A stretch of 64,000 nucleotides of DNA from Micrococcales bacterium KH10 (GCA_900188465.1 FZPE01000001.1:434001-498000), one strand, 5' to 3'; counted from the stretch's first letter, positions 30,176-39,692 are shown. Notes: generated by a model not told the origin, from the letters alone. Made by a program: numbers and translations.

Positions 30176-31258
30176 TTACTGTGAATCTCCGCGAGCAGCC
30201 AGTTCTGCGTTGACTTGTGGGTCATTGAGCAATTTCAACCAGTCAAGGAGCGCCGGATAGGTACTGGGGTTCGCCGCCACGTCTGAACGCAGTTCAGGAG
30301 CATCCTGCACAATCCGTGCGAGTACTTCACCCGGGGTTTGCGGATCGCGAGCCTGCTGTGCCGTGAATCCGTGTGCCGGTGTGCTCGCAGGTGCTGGCGG
30401 CGGCGGGACTGCCGACGCAGTTGCTGAAGCCGAAGTGGGTTCGGTCGGACTCGACACGACTGGTGCGGATGCCACCGGGCTCGGTGCCACTGGCGCAGCG
30501 GTCGGCGGAGCCGGACTAGGCGCTACTGGCGCTGTGGCAGCTGGGCTATTGGCCACCGGAGCGGCTGGAGCCCCCGAAGTGTAAGGCGCCGGGGCCGGCG
30601 TCGCAGGCGCGTAAGCCTGGGCAACTCCACCGGTATCCACCTGGGACGGTGTAGCTGGTGGCACGGCACCAGGCTGCATGGGAGCCGGTTGTCCAGCAAA
30701 CGGTTGTCCCGTGCCAGGTGGCACAACACCGGGCTGACCGTAGGGTCCGGGCTGAAGCGGGCCGGTCTGTTGCCCATAAGCCACGTTGGTGTACGCCGGA
30801 ACGCTGGCGGCTGCCGTCGCGATCGCCGCGAAACGCTCGCGTGCGGCCCTGGGAACGAATAGCGCGTATGCCACTGCGAGCGGAATACCGAAAGCGAGCG
30901 CGAGGTGTCCGAACGTGACAATGCGCGAACTGCCACCCATATTCGGTGCGACGACCAAGGCGATGATGCCGATGATCACCGAAGCCACCACCGCAACGAT
31001 GCCGAAGAGCTTCGCATCGGAGGTCGCGGCCCACAGTCGTAGTCCAGCGAATCCCGCAGCCGCACCCACTAGCAGCGCCAGGACCAAGGTGGTGATCACT
31101 TTGCTTGTCGATGAGAAGTAGTTGACCCCTTCTTCTGTCGTCAAGAGCATGACCGCACTGATCACAAAGGTGAGAGCCACTGCAGTCTGAATCCACAGCA
31201 GAACTGCAGCGCTGCGAATCCAGGTCAGTCCAGCGTCAGTATCGATGTGGGATCGCAC
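30176..31258 (-). CDS. Four-helix membrane protein with C-terminal variant-leucine-repeat-like domain
   Basis: A 360-residue protein of unknown function. Four membrane spans lie in residues about 12-135 (starting WIRSAAVLLWIQTAVAL), followed by a Pro/Ala/Val-rich linker of about 150 residues with QPGPYGQPG-type repeats. A C-terminal helical module of about 60 residues resembles the N-terminal module of the neighbour at 27592-30009: ARDPQTPGEVLARI against AADPNTPIEVLAAI, and LLDWLKLLNDPQV against LLSWLGSMGDPQV. Both modules are predicted to face the cytoplasm. It ends in the 30009-30176 gap with its own hairpin. The family name is not recognised with certainty. Confidence 0.7.
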   Translation of the reverse strand: MRSHIDTDAGLTWIRSAAVLLWIQTAVALTFVISAVMLLTTEEGVNYFSSTSKVITTLVLALLVGAAAGFAGLRLWAATSDAKLFGIVAVVASVIIGIIALVVAPNMGGSSRIVTFGHLALAFGIPLAVAYALFVPRAARERFAAIATAAASVPAYTNVAYGQQTGPLQPGPYGQPGVVPPGTGQPFAGQPAPMQPGAVPPATPSQVDTGGVAQAYAPATPAPAPYTSGAPAAPVANSPAATAPVAPSPAPPTAAPVAPSPVASAPVVSSPTEPTSASATASAVPPPPAPASTPAHGFTAQQARDPQTPGEVLARIVQDAPELRSDVAANPSTYPALLDWLKLLNDPQVNAELAARGDSQ

Positions 31259-31270
31259 GAGAGCAGCAGA

Positions 31271-32404
31271 CTAGGCGATCACGGCCAAGGTCGGCAGCAG
31301 GAAGAATCCCAGCCCCCAACTCAGTGGCAGTGGCACGATGCCACTGAGCCACATCGGTTCCGGGCGCAGCGTCTCCAGGCGAGGCAGCGTCGATTTGTCG
31401 TCAAGGCCGAAGAACGAGATCACGACAACGACGATGCCCAAACTGACGAGGGCACGCCGCCACGGCAGGGAGTCACGCAACACCGCGAAGTAGGCCGGGA
31501 CAAGCGCGATAGCCGCGCTGATCAGCAGCGTGATCACCGCAAGCAGCGTGTAGACCACGATTTTGTCGCCGAATACGTCAGAGGCGGAGACCACACCCCA
31601 GATCAGCGTGACAAGGAACCCAAGTGCGACAATCGCAAGCAGCACCGTGTAGATCAGTTTCCACAGCTGCGCTGCCGCGGGAACCTCGTCATCGCTGAGT
31701 TCACACGAGCGCGGCTGAGCGAGCAAGAATGCCGCGGCAAGGCCGAACATCACGCCAGTTCCCCAACTGAACAGACGGTTGTCCGAGACCGCACCCAGCA
31801 CGAAATGCACGAGTACCAGCAACACGAACGGTGCGGCCAGAGCCAGTCTTAGACTGCGGGTCTTAGCGGGAGTCCATGAAACCGGGAACACATTGGCCCG
31901 CGCGAGGTAGGGCACTGCGACCGCGAAAGCTGAGAGCAGCGCGATCAGCAGCACCTCGATGAGGTCGCGGCTGCGATAGTCCGAGGACCAGGTGCCGAAC
32001 GTGTCCCACGGCAATGCCAGCGAGACAAGAAAGAACAAGAAGGCCATGCCATCGCGCACCAGATCCGATACCGGCATGCCGACAAACGGGTTCGTCGTGG
32101 GACGCTTGGGCACCGCGGCAGGCGTGTACTGGCCGGGCTGCTGGTAGGGCTGGCCCGGCTGGTAAGGATACCCCTGCGGAGCACCTTGCTGCGACTGGTA
32201 CGGCTGTCCCTGTTGTCCGGACGGTATGGGCTGAGCGGGCTGATAGGGCTGCTGGGCCTGCGGCGCGGGTTGATAAGGCTGGGCGGGCGGTGGCGCCGCC
32301 GGAACCGCCCCGGATTGCGCAGGATCTTGTGGCTGGTATGGCGCAGCGCCATCAGCGCCACCGTTCGGTTCACTCGGGTTCAGTCCTGGCACGGGATTCG
32401 TCAC
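31271..32404 (-). CDS. Polytopic membrane protein with Pro/Gln-rich cytoplasmic tail
   Basis: A 377-residue protein of unknown function. Residues 1-95 are low complexity, with repeated QPYQP and GQPYQQPGQY units, probably cytoplasmic. About eight membrane spans follow, starting near SDLVRDGMAFLFFLVSLALPWD; charged residues lie in short loops, e.g. RSCELSDDEVP. The GTG at 32404 is chosen because AAGGA lies seven bases upstream; an ATG ten codons earlier lacks a ribosome site. It ends 12 bases before the start of the four-helix protein, so the two are probably co-transcribed. No enzymatic motif is visible. Confidence 0.7.
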   Translation of the reverse strand: MTNPVPGLNPSEPNGGADGAAPYQPQDPAQSGAVPAAPPPAQPYQPAPQAQQPYQPAQPIPSGQQGQPYQSQQGAPQGYPYQPGQPYQQPGQYTPAAVPKRPTTNPFVGMPVSDLVRDGMAFLFFLVSLALPWDTFGTWSSDYRSRDLIEVLLIALLSAFAVAVPYLARANVFPVSWTPAKTRSLRLALAAPFVLLVLVHFVLGAVSDNRLFSWGTGVMFGLAAAFLLAQPRSCELSDDEVPAAAQLWKLIYTVLLAIVALGFLVTLIWGVVSASDVFGDKIVVYTLLAVITLLISAAIALVPAYFAVLRDSLPWRRALVSLGIVVVVISFFGLDDKSTLPRLETLRPEPMWLSGIVPLPLSWGLGFFLLPTLAVIA

Positions 32405-32535
32405 GATCTCGTCCTTCTTCGTGGGTATGTGCATCTGACACGGAGCAATAAATTCTTCGCTTTAGACCTTGCCACGTTTTGCGCCGGAGCGCGCGGCATC
32501 TTCAGCGATGGCGGCTGTCGGCCGCCCGGTTATCC

Positions 32536-33456
32536 CTAGAAGCCCAGACGACCAAGCTGCTTGGGGTCACGCTGCCAGTCCTTAGCGACTTTGACATGCA
32601 GGTCCAAAAAGACCTTGTCGCCTAGAAGTGCTTCAATTTCGCGGCGTGCCGCGGTGCCCACGGCTTTCAACCGAGCACCACCGCGGCCAATAATGATCGA
32701 CTTCTGCGAGGGCCGTTCCACGAAAAGATTGACGCGCACGTCGATCAGTCTGTGGTCTTCATCACGCCCTGGTCGCAGTGACATCTCCTCCACCACCACG
32801 GCAAGCGAGTGCGGCAACTCGTCACGCACGCCCTCAAGGGCAGCCTCACGCACGAGCTCTGCCACCATCACAGACTCAGGCTCGTCCGTCAGCTCACCGT
32901 CGGGATACAGTTGCGGACCTTCAGGCAGTTCGGAGACGACCAGATCGATCAGTTCATCCACCTGATAGCGCGACTGTGCGCTGACCGGGATGATGTGCGC
33001 CCAGTCCCCCAATTGGTCAACATCGATCAGATGCTGCGCCATCTGTTCTTTGGTGACTAAATCGCTCTTGGTCGCTACCGCAATCACCTTGGGTCCGCGC
33101 CGTCCTGATACGATTTCCGCCAATTGCGAGGCGATGAACCGGTCTCCCGGCCCCACTTTCTGGTTAGCGGGCAAGCAAAACAGGATCACATCGACTTCAC
33201 CCAGCGTATCGGTCACCAAGGTGTTCAGTCGCTCACCGAGCAGCGTGCGAGGACGATGCAATCCGGGGGTGTCAATCAGCACCAGCTGCGAATCTGGGCG
33301 CGAGACGATGCCGCGAACAGTGTGGCGGGTGGTCTGCGGCCGGTCAGACGTAATAGCAACCTTCTGCCCCACGAGAGCGTTGGTGAGCGTCGATTTCCCC
33401 GCGTTAGGACGGCCGATGAGGCATGCGAACCCGGAACGGTGCGGCGTCGAAGTCAT
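32536..33456 (-). CDS. era: GTPase Era
   Basis: Essential GTPase for 30S ribosome assembly and 16S rRNA 3'-end maturation. The 306-residue protein has G1 GRPNAGKSTL, the switch region SDRPQTTRHTV, G3 DTPGL, G4 TKSD and G5 VSAQS. A C-terminal KH domain with the VERPSQKSIIIGRGGARLK stretch binds RNA. The ATG overlaps the CNNM-gene stop by four bases. It is the promoter-distal end of the hrcA-to-era block. Confidence 0.97.
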   Translation of the reverse strand: MTSTPHRSGFACLIGRPNAGKSTLTNALVGQKVAITSDRPQTTRHTVRGIVSRPDSQLVLIDTPGLHRPRTLLGERLNTLVTDTLGEVDVILFCLPANQKVGPGDRFIASQLAEIVSGRRGPKVIAVATKSDLVTKEQMAQHLIDVDQLGDWAHIIPVSAQSRYQVDELIDLVVSELPEGPQLYPDGELTDEPESVMVAELVREAALEGVRDELPHSLAVVVEEMSLRPGRDEDHRLIDVRVNLFVERPSQKSIIIGRGGARLKAVGTAARREIEALLGDKVFLDLHVKVAKDWQRDPKQLGRLGF

Positions 33457-34781
33457 TGGGGCCTTTCACTTTGTGGAGCGGTAGGCATTTCGCCTGAGTG
33501 CTCTGTGACAGCTAGGTTCTCGTCATGTTCGTTCTGTTGGCTGGCAATGACAGTGGCCAACCGCTTGCGCCGTCCTTCGGTACGTTCGGCAACGAGTTTG
33601 ATTCCAGCCACGTAACCGCATGAACCGGGAATGGGGACTCGTCCAATCGCCTTGGCCAACAAGCCTGCGACCGTATCGACATCGTCATCATCCAAGTCGA
33701 TGCCGAACAGTTCGCCTAGTTCATCCACTGGGCATCGCGCTGGCACCCGGAACGAGCCGTCACCGAGGTCTTCAACCTCTGGTGTGGCCGTGTCATGCTC
33801 GTCCGTCAACTCTCCGACGATTTCTTCGAGCGCGTCCTCGATGGTCACCAGCCCTGCGATACCGCCGTATTCATCCACGACAAGCGCCACATGGGAGGCA
33901 GCCGCCTGGAATTCTCTCAGCAACGCATCGACTGGCTTGGATTCCGGGACGAACATCGCCGGGCGGAGCACCTCATGAACCTTGCGCGTGGCAGCAAGGT
34001 CCTCCTTGGTGGCATTGCCGCTGTCGATGACTCGCACGACGTCTTTGAAGTACAGCACGCCCCGCAAATCGTCGGTGGACTGACCCACCACCGGGATGCG
34101 GGAGTAACCTGACCGCAAGAACAGTCGCAGAGCGCGGCGCAGCGACTCGTCCTCGCTGATCACGATCATGTCGGTGCGCGGCACCATGACCTCGCGAGTC
34201 AACGTGCTCGACAACTCTACGACAGAGCGCAGCATCTGCTGCTCTTCGGCTTCGATCACACCGGACTCGCCTGCCCGATCGACATATTCGACGAGTTCGC
34301 CGCTAGGACCGTCTTCATGGACACCAGGACGCGAGGCCACAACCCAGGGCAAGACGCGAGTGATCGCCAAGGCCAGGGACAGCAGGCCGCTCGACCAGCC
34401 CAGCGTCGCGGTGGGCCGGTGCCGCCCGATGGTACGAGGGCTCACTCGCACCACCAGCAGCGCAATGATCACCGAGCCTACGATGGCGATAAGCAGGATG
34501 AGCCACCACGAGTCCACCAACGCCGCAATGGCCACCGTTAAACACACTGCCGCGACAGTCTCGGACACGACTCGAATCAGTGCAGCCGATGAGGCGGTAC
34601 GCTGCGGGTCGGCCATGATCTTCTCAAAGCGCTCCCGGCGACGTGGCCGTGCCTCGATCAGTTCGGTGACCATACCGCGCGACGCGCGCAGAATCGCTGC
34701 TTCTCCGGCACTGAGCAGCGCGGCTAAGACATTGCCGAGCACTACCGCCAGAATGAGTGCACCAATAGGCGCGCCTGACAT
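33453..34781 (-). CDS. CNNM-domain/CBS-pair membrane protein (hemolysin C/CorC-like)
   Basis: A 442-residue membrane protein. The N-terminal CNNM domain has four hydrophobic segments (residues about 4-160); a tandem CBS module follows, starting around REVMVPRTDMIVI and continuing through VLYFKDVVR and VDEYGGIAGLVTIEDALEEIVGE. A C-terminal CorC_HlyC domain begins FRVPARCPVDEL. Members are linked to Mg/Co efflux or Na-dependent Mg transport; haemolysin is a historic label. The ATG at 34781 with AGGTGG five bases upstream is preferred to a GTG three codons earlier. The gene sits between ybeY and era, its usual place. Confidence 0.93.
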   Translation of the reverse strand: MSGAPIGALILAVVLGNVLAALLSAGEAAILRASRGMVTELIEARPRRRERFEKIMADPQRTASSAALIRVVSETVAAVCLTVAIAALVDSWWLILLIAIVGSVIIALLVVRVSPRTIGRHRPTATLGWSSGLLSLALAITRVLPWVVASRPGVHEDGPSGELVEYVDRAGESGVIEAEEQQMLRSVVELSSTLTREVMVPRTDMIVISEDESLRRALRLFLRSGYSRIPVVGQSTDDLRGVLYFKDVVRVIDSGNATKEDLAATRKVHEVLRPAMFVPESKPVDALLREFQAAASHVALVVDEYGGIAGLVTIEDALEEIVGELTDEHDTATPEVEDLGDGSFRVPARCPVDELGELFGIDLDDDDVDTVAGLLAKAIGRVPIPGSCGYVAGIKLVAERTEGRRKRLATVIASQQNEHDENLAVTEHSGEMPTAPQSERPQ

Positions 34782-34793
34782 ACCGTCCACCTG

Positions 34794-35246
34794 TTACCGC
34801 CCGGCCAGGAAGGTCAAGAGCAGTCTGCGTTGCAGCGCGAACATTTCCTTCTCTTCGGCTGGTTCAGCGTGGTCGTAGCCAAGCAGGTGCAAAATGCCGT
34901 GTGTGGTCAGTAGCAAGAGTTCCTCAATCGTGGAATGTCCCGATACCGCTGCCTGCTGCGCCGCGACTTCTGGACACAACACCACATCGCCGAGCAGTCC
35001 GGGTTCGGCTTGACCGTCCGCGGGGCCTGGCCGTAACTCGTCCATCGGGAAGGACAACACATCGGTGGGTCCCGGCTCGTCCATCCAGGTCACGTGCAAT
35101 TCGGTCATGGCTGGAATATCGACGAGCACAATGGCCAATTCGGTCAGCGGGTGCAATCGCATCTCATCCATGACGAAACGGGCCAGTGCGGCGAACTCCG
35201 CCTCGTCTACGGCGAAGCCCGACTCGTTATTGACTTCTACGGTCAT
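34794..35246 (-). CDS. ybeY: Endoribonuclease YbeY (16S rRNA maturation)
   Basis: Zinc-dependent single-strand RNase for 16S rRNA 3'-end processing and ribosome quality control. The 150-residue protein has the [11 protein letters not shown] metal motif (three histidines) near the C-terminus and the DVLSFPMDE strand typical of the family. It starts at ATG 35246, seven bases after phoH ends. The order phoH-ybeY-CNNM-era is the standard cluster. Confidence 0.95.
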   Translation of the reverse strand: MTVEVNNESGFAVDEAEFAALARFVMDEMRLHPLTELAIVLVDIPAMTELHVTWMDEPGPTDVLSFPMDELRPGPADGQAEPGLLGDVVLCPEVAAQQAAVSGHSTIEELLLLTTHGILHLLGYDHAEPAEEKEMFALQRRLLLTFLAGR

Positions 35247-35252
35247 TGACCA

Positions 35253-36263
35253 CTATCTCCTGGTCCTGTTGCCAAAGCCCCGGGTTGCGGGATTTGTCGT
35301 ATCCCACCGGGCGTAAGCATCGATAATGTCGCTGACGAGTCGGTGTCGCACCACGTCCGCCGAAGTCAGGTGACAGAAGGCGATATCGTCCACACCCGAG
35401 AGCACATCTTCGATAATGCGCAGCCCGGAGGTCACGCCACTGGGCAGGTCCACCTGTGTGCTGTCTCCGGTGACCACCATGGTCGAACCGAATCCCAGTC
35501 GGGTGAGGAACATCTTCATCTGTTCTGCCGAGGTGTTTTGTGCCTCGTCCAAAATGATGAAGGCGTCGTTGAGGGTACGGCCGCGCATATAGGCCAGTGG
35601 CACGACCTCAACGGTGCCCGCTTCAATCAGTTTCGGCAGCACATCGGGTTCGAGCATGTTCCGCATGGCGTCGTAGAGCGGACGTAGATACGGGTCGATC
35701 TTCTCAGCCAGCGAACCTGGCAGATATCCCAAACGCTCCCCCGCCTCGACAGCGGGACGGGTCAGCACAATGCGGGATACTCGTTTCGCCTGCCAGGCCT
35801 GCACCGCTTTGGCCACCGCGAGATAGGTCTTTCCGGTACCGGCCGGACCGATTCCGAAGGTCACGGTATGCGCGTCGATCGCATCGACGTAGGCACGCTG
35901 GCCTACCGTTTTGGGACGCACCGACTTGCCCCGGTTAGAGACGATGTCGACCGCTAGCACCTCAGCGGGACGAGTGGGTCGATGCCCGGTCAGCATGCTG
36001 ATCGATCGGCGTACGACATCGGCGTTGACTTCGACGCCTGCCTCAATCAGTTCGATCAGTTCGTCGATGAGTTGCGCGACAACCTCTACCTGAGCTGCAG
36101 GGCCCTGAATCGTCACTTCATTGCCGCGCGCATGGACGTCAACATTGGCGAATCCGACTTCAACGGCGCGCAGCACGTTGTCGGAAGGGCCTGACAGCGC
36201 CGCCATCGCAGCATTAGAAGGGATGACGACCCGGTGGGTGACCTTGTGGTCGGGTTGGCTCAC
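35253..36263 (-). CDS. PhoH family protein (ATPase/RNA helicase-like)
   Basis: A 336-residue PhoH-type P-loop ATPase. A KH-like N-terminal region (about residues 15-90, with NEVTIQGPAAQVEVV) is followed by Walker A GPAGTGKTYLAVAKAV, the LTRPAVEAGERLG segment, Walker B IILDEAQNTSAEQMK and the TGDSTQVDLP sensor. It is functionally tied to RNA handling with YbeY. The GTG at 36263 overlaps the HIT-gene stop (GTGA) and has GGGGTGG eight bases upstream; a GTG four codons earlier is the alternative. Confidence 0.93.
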   Translation of the reverse strand: MSQPDHKVTHRVVIPSNAAMAALSGPSDNVLRAVEVGFANVDVHARGNEVTIQGPAAQVEVVAQLIDELIELIEAGVEVNADVVRRSISMLTGHRPTRPAEVLAVDIVSNRGKSVRPKTVGQRAYVDAIDAHTVTFGIGPAGTGKTYLAVAKAVQAWQAKRVSRIVLTRPAVEAGERLGYLPGSLAEKIDPYLRPLYDAMRNMLEPDVLPKLIEAGTVEVVPLAYMRGRTLNDAFIILDEAQNTSAEQMKMFLTRLGFGSTMVVTGDSTQVDLPSGVTSGLRIIEDVLSGVDDIAFCHLTSADVVRHRLVSDIIDAYARWDTTNPATRGFGNRTRR

Positions 36264-36616
36264 GCGGGTGTCCACCCCAATTGCGTCCCAGCGATCACAT
36301 GCGCATGGACGTGGAAGACACTCTGGCCGGCACGCGGCCCTGAGTTGAAGATCAGACGGAACTGTCCATCCGCCAGCGTTCCCGCTACCTGGTCGGCAAG
36401 GGTGATCATTTCAGCGAGTAACTCGGGGTCGGCGGCGGCGACCTGCGCCACGTCGCCATAGTGGTCCCGGGGCACGACTAATGCGTGTACGGGTGCTTTC
36501 GGGTCAATGTCTTTGAACGCGATGACGCGTTGAGTCTCGGCCACTCGTTGCGACGGCAATTCGCCCGCGACAATGCGGCAGAAAAGGCAATCTGATTCAG
36601 TGGTTCCAGTAGTCAT
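36260..36616 (-). CDS. HIT family protein (histidine triad nucleotide-binding)
   Basis: A 118-residue HINT-type hydrolase of nucleoside phosphoramidates or similar AMP conjugates. The N-terminal CLFCRIVAGELPS contains a zinc-like CxxC, and the catalytic triad is VFHVHAHVIAG near the C-terminus. It lies between rsmE and phoH, 17 bases downstream of rsmE. The protein ends only about eight residues after the triad, shorter than many family members, but this is not unusual. Confidence 0.93.
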   Translation of the reverse strand: MTTGTTESDCLFCRIVAGELPSQRVAETQRVIAFKDIDPKAPVHALVVPRDHYGDVAQVAAADPELLAEMITLADQVAGTLADGQFRLIFNSGPRAGQSVFHVHAHVIAGTQLGWTPA

Positions 36617-36633
36617 GTACTGAGCCTATCGTG

Positions 36634-37407
36634 TTACTTCCATCCGCCCCAGAGCATTTGCAGTGCTGCTATCGCTGCTGGTCCCGCCGTGGAGGTGCGC
36701 AGCACATGCGGTCCGAGGCGTACTGCCTTGGCACCGGCCTGGGTGAACCGGTGCAATTCGTCGTCTGAAATGCCGCCTTCTGGGCCGACCACGAGCCAAA
36801 CCCGCCTCTCCTCGCCGGGATCCCCTGCAGGCGCGACTGTCTCAGACAACCCGGTCGTCGCGGATTCGTGGAGCACTAGGACCGTGTCCTGCGCCTGACA
36901 TGCCTGCACGATCGATTCGGTCAGTGAGGTCGTGGTCACCAGCGGCTGCACCTGCGGGTGCCAGGCTCGTCGGGCCTGCTTGCTGGCTGCCAGAACTGCT
37001 TGCTGCCATTTCTCGTGTGACTTGGCTGCCCGGTCACCCCGCCACTGCACGATGGAGCGCTGCGCCTGCCATGGCACCACGGCCATCACACCGAGTTCGG
37101 TGGCCGCCTGAATCGCAAATTCACTGCGGTCTGACTTTGCCAGGGCCTGCACCAAGGTCACACGGATCGGTTCGGGCGGTTCTTGGACGAGTTCATCCAC
37201 TCGGCAGTCCAACCAGCCTTTTCCCACCGCCATGATGACGCACCGAGCCCGTGTGCCTTGTCCGTCAACGAGTTCTACTTCCTCGCCGACGGTCAGTCGT
37301 TGCACCACCGAAGCATGACGGCCCTCGTCCCCCGCGAGACGGACCGTACCGCCAGCAGCAACGGCACTGACCTGGTCGTGATCGACGACAAAGACCGGAG
37401 CGCTCAC
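36634..37407 (-). CDS. rsmE: 16S rRNA (uracil(1498)-N3)-methyltransferase
   Basis: SPOUT methyltransferase that makes m3U1498 in 16S rRNA. In this 257-residue protein the N-terminal PUA-like domain is followed by the knotted SAM-binding domain: LVQALAKSDRSEFAIQ, ELGVMAVVPWQAQRS, VGPEGGISDDEL and the C-terminal VRLGPHVLRTSTAGPAAI. The GTG start shares one base with the dnaJ stop. Confidence 0.94.
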   Translation of the reverse strand: MSAPVFVVDHDQVSAVAAGGTVRLAGDEGRHASVVQRLTVGEEVELVDGQGTRARCVIMAVGKGWLDCRVDELVQEPPEPIRVTLVQALAKSDRSEFAIQAATELGVMAVVPWQAQRSIVQWRGDRAAKSHEKWQQAVLAASKQARRAWHPQVQPLVTTTSLTESIVQACQAQDTVLVLHESATTGLSETVAPAGDPGEERRVWLVVGPEGGISDDELHRFTQAGAKAVRLGPHVLRTSTAGPAAIAALQMLWGGWK

Positions 37408-38519
37408 TAGCGTCCGCTCAATTTTTCACGCAACCGGGAGAACACGCCCTGGCTTGTGGAGTGGACACGGGCCGCCGACCGCTCTTCGCCCCGGAGCTTG
37501 GCGAATTCGCGCAGCAAGTCGGCCTGCTCATCGGTGAGGCTTTCCGCAACCTCGATCTCGACATGAACGTTGAGGTCACCGCGCTGGGTGCTGTGCAGTT
37601 TGCCCACACCCAGTCCTTTGAGCGTGAGGACTTCATCAGGTTGGGTACCCGCAGGCACATCAAGCTCCTGCGAGCCATCGAAGGTTTCGAGCTCGACCAC
37701 AGTGCCCAGTGCCGCTGCTGTCATGGGCAGCGAAATCGTGCAGTGCAGGTGGTCGCCGCGCCGGGTGAACGTCTCATGCTTGCGCACCCGGATCTCGAGG
37801 AACAGGTCCCCTGCCGGGCCACCGCCGGGGCCGACTTCACCTTGGCCCGACAGTCGCACCCGGTTTCCGGTGTCAACGCCAGCCGGGATATCGACTTTGA
37901 TCGTGCGGCGAGAACGAACTCGTCCCTGTCCCGCGCACTGCGGGCACGGCGACGGCAACACGGTGCCGTGACCTTGGCAGGCGCCACACGGTGCCGTGGT
38001 CATCACCTGTCCGAGCAACGAACGTGCGACCCGCTGTACTGACCCGCGGCCGTGGCAGACTTCACAGGTCTGCGGCGATGTTCCCGGCGCGCAGCAACTA
38101 CCGCTGCACGCGTCGCACACCACGGCGGTCTCCACCGTGACATCATGACGGGCGCCGAACACTGCGTCGCTGAGATCGACGACAACCTCGATCAGGGCAT
38201 CTTGACCTCGTCGGGTGCGCGGCACTGGGCCTTGAGGCTGCGCACCGCCACCGAAGAATGTCTCGAAGATGTCCTGGAAGCCGAAGCCGGCACCGCCGCC
38301 ACCGCCAGGTGCTGAGGGATCAACGCCCATGTCGTACTGCTGGCGCTTCTGGGCGTTCGACAGGACCTCGTAAGCGTGGCCGACTTCCTTGAATCTCTCA
38401 GCGGATTCCTCACCGGCCACATCAGGGTGCAACTCACGGGCCAACTTGCGATAAGCCTTCTTGATCTCTTCCGGGCTGGCATCGCGCGATACGCCCAACA
38501 CTGCGTAATAGTCAGTCAC
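37407..38519 (-). CDS. dnaJ: Chaperone protein DnaJ (HSP40)
   Basis: Co-chaperone that stimulates DnaK. The 370-residue protein has a J domain with the HPD triad (ELHPDVAGE), a short Gly-rich stretch ([14 protein letters not shown]) and a zinc domain with four CxxCxGxG-like repeats. In the first repeat the last glycine is replaced (CDACSGSC), the other three being [16 protein letters not shown] and CPQCAGQG. The C-terminal client-binding domains are complete. The GTG at 38519 begins the J domain in the normal way; an ATG 26 codons upstream would add an unrelated tail. It follows hrcA, so it belongs to the CIRCE/HrcA heat-shock unit. Confidence 0.95.
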   Translation of the reverse strand: MTDYYAVLGVSRDASPEEIKKAYRKLARELHPDVAGEESAERFKEVGHAYEVLSNAQKRQQYDMGVDPSAPGGGGGAGFGFQDIFETFFGGGAQPQGPVPRTRRGQDALIEVVVDLSDAVFGARHDVTVETAVVCDACSGSCCAPGTSPQTCEVCHGRGSVQRVARSLLGQVMTTAPCGACQGHGTVLPSPCPQCAGQGRVRSRRTIKVDIPAGVDTGNRVRLSGQGEVGPGGGPAGDLFLEIRVRKHETFTRRGDHLHCTISLPMTAAALGTVVELETFDGSQELDVPAGTQPDEVLTLKGLGVGKLHSTQRGDLNVHVEIEVAESLTDEQADLLREFAKLRGEERSAARVHSTSQGVFSRLREKLSGR

Positions 38520-38612
38520 TGGCTGTTCTAACTTCCTTGGGAATCGGTTGAAAAGTGGATGCGGTCTCGGCAGGCTCGAACCAGCGAGCATGGACAAGCA
38601 CGGCCAGACGGC

Positions 38613-39656
38613 TCACGTGGTGACGATCCTTGATAGGTACCGTGCCACGGCACGCACCGAGGCGATGGTGGCCGGGTAATCCATTCTGGTCGGTCCGATG
38701 GAACTGATCGTTGCCACCAGGTCGCTCCCCTGACCGTAGCCAGAGGTGACAACGGAGGCGTTGACCAAACCGTCGACCCGAGTCTCTCGTCCAATGCGCA
38801 CGGACACTGGCGAGGTCTCGGCCGCCATCTCGGTCAAAAGTTTGAGCAACACCACCTGTTCCTCAAGTGCTTCTAGCACCGGGCCTAGATTTTCTTCGAA
38901 ACCCATCTGTGCGGCTGCCAGGTTTGCGGCGCCGCTGAGCACCATACGCTCTTCGCGCTCCTCGCTGATCGTATCGACGATCAACTCGGCGATCTGTTGC
39001 GCAACCTGTTGATGCGATTCGAGATTTTCCCGCACCACGTGTTCGAATGCCGCCGCGAGATCTGGCAATCGGCGTCCCGCGGCCGCCACATTCAACACCA
39101 CGCGCAGATTCGCGAGGGCGCCTGGATCGATGGCTTCAGTCAATTCGACGGTGCGCTGTTCGACTCGTCCGGTATCAGTGATGATCACCACGAGCAGACG
39201 TTCGGTAGAGAGCGGAACGAGTTCAACATGGCGCAGCCCGGAACGACGCAATGAGGGGTATTGAACCACGGCGACCTGACCGGTCAACTGAGCCAAGAGC
39301 TGACTTGCACGCACGATGACATCGTCAAGATCGACACCACCGCCGATGAACAGTTCGACAGCGCGGCGTTCAGACGGCGACATCGGCTTGACGGTGGCGA
39401 GTTGATCCACGAAGAGCCGATACCCCTTGTCGGTGGGCACTCGTCCTGCCGAGGTATGAGGTTGGGCGAGATAGCCCTCGTCCTCTAAGACAGCCATGTC
39501 GTTGCGGATTGTCGCAGGAGAGACACCCAACTCATATCCCTGCGCGACGGCCTTGGACCCCACTGGCTCGTGGGTTGCGACGTAGTGTTCGACGATGGCA
39601 CGGAGCACATCGACTCGACGTTGCTCCGCCGCGGTACGCTGCGGACTGTCCGACAT
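38613..39656 (-). CDS. hrcA: Heat-inducible transcription repressor HrcA
   Basis: Repressor that binds CIRCE and is kept active by GroEL. The 347-residue protein has a winged-helix N-terminus (RRVDVLRAIVEHYVATHEPV, then SPATIRNDMAVLEDEG), the HTSAGRVPTDKGYR motif and a long dimerisation domain. The ATG at 39656 has AAGGAGG five bases upstream and is preferred to an ATG 11 codons earlier. A CIRCE element lies 37 bases upstream, so the gene is autoregulated. Confidence 0.96.
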   Translation of the reverse strand: MSDSPQRTAAEQRRVDVLRAIVEHYVATHEPVGSKAVAQGYELGVSPATIRNDMAVLEDEGYLAQPHTSAGRVPTDKGYRLFVDQLATVKPMSPSERRAVELFIGGGVDLDDVIVRASQLLAQLTGQVAVVQYPSLRRSGLRHVELVPLSTERLLVVIITDTGRVEQRTVELTEAIDPGALANLRVVLNVAAAGRRLPDLAAAFEHVVRENLESHQQVAQQIAELIVDTISEEREERMVLSGAANLAAAQMGFEENLGPVLEALEEQVVLLKLLTEMAAETSPVSVRIGRETRVDGLVNASVVTSGYGQGSDLVATISSIGPTRMDYPATIASVRAVARYLSRIVTT

Positions 39657-39692
39657 GCCACCTCCTTGGCCCGGCAAACCGCTGATCATATG

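Noticed and set aside
38520-38597. Longer N-terminus of DnaJ starting at an ATG
   Set aside because: J domains begin a few residues before DYYAVLGV; the extra 26 residues match nothing in the family.
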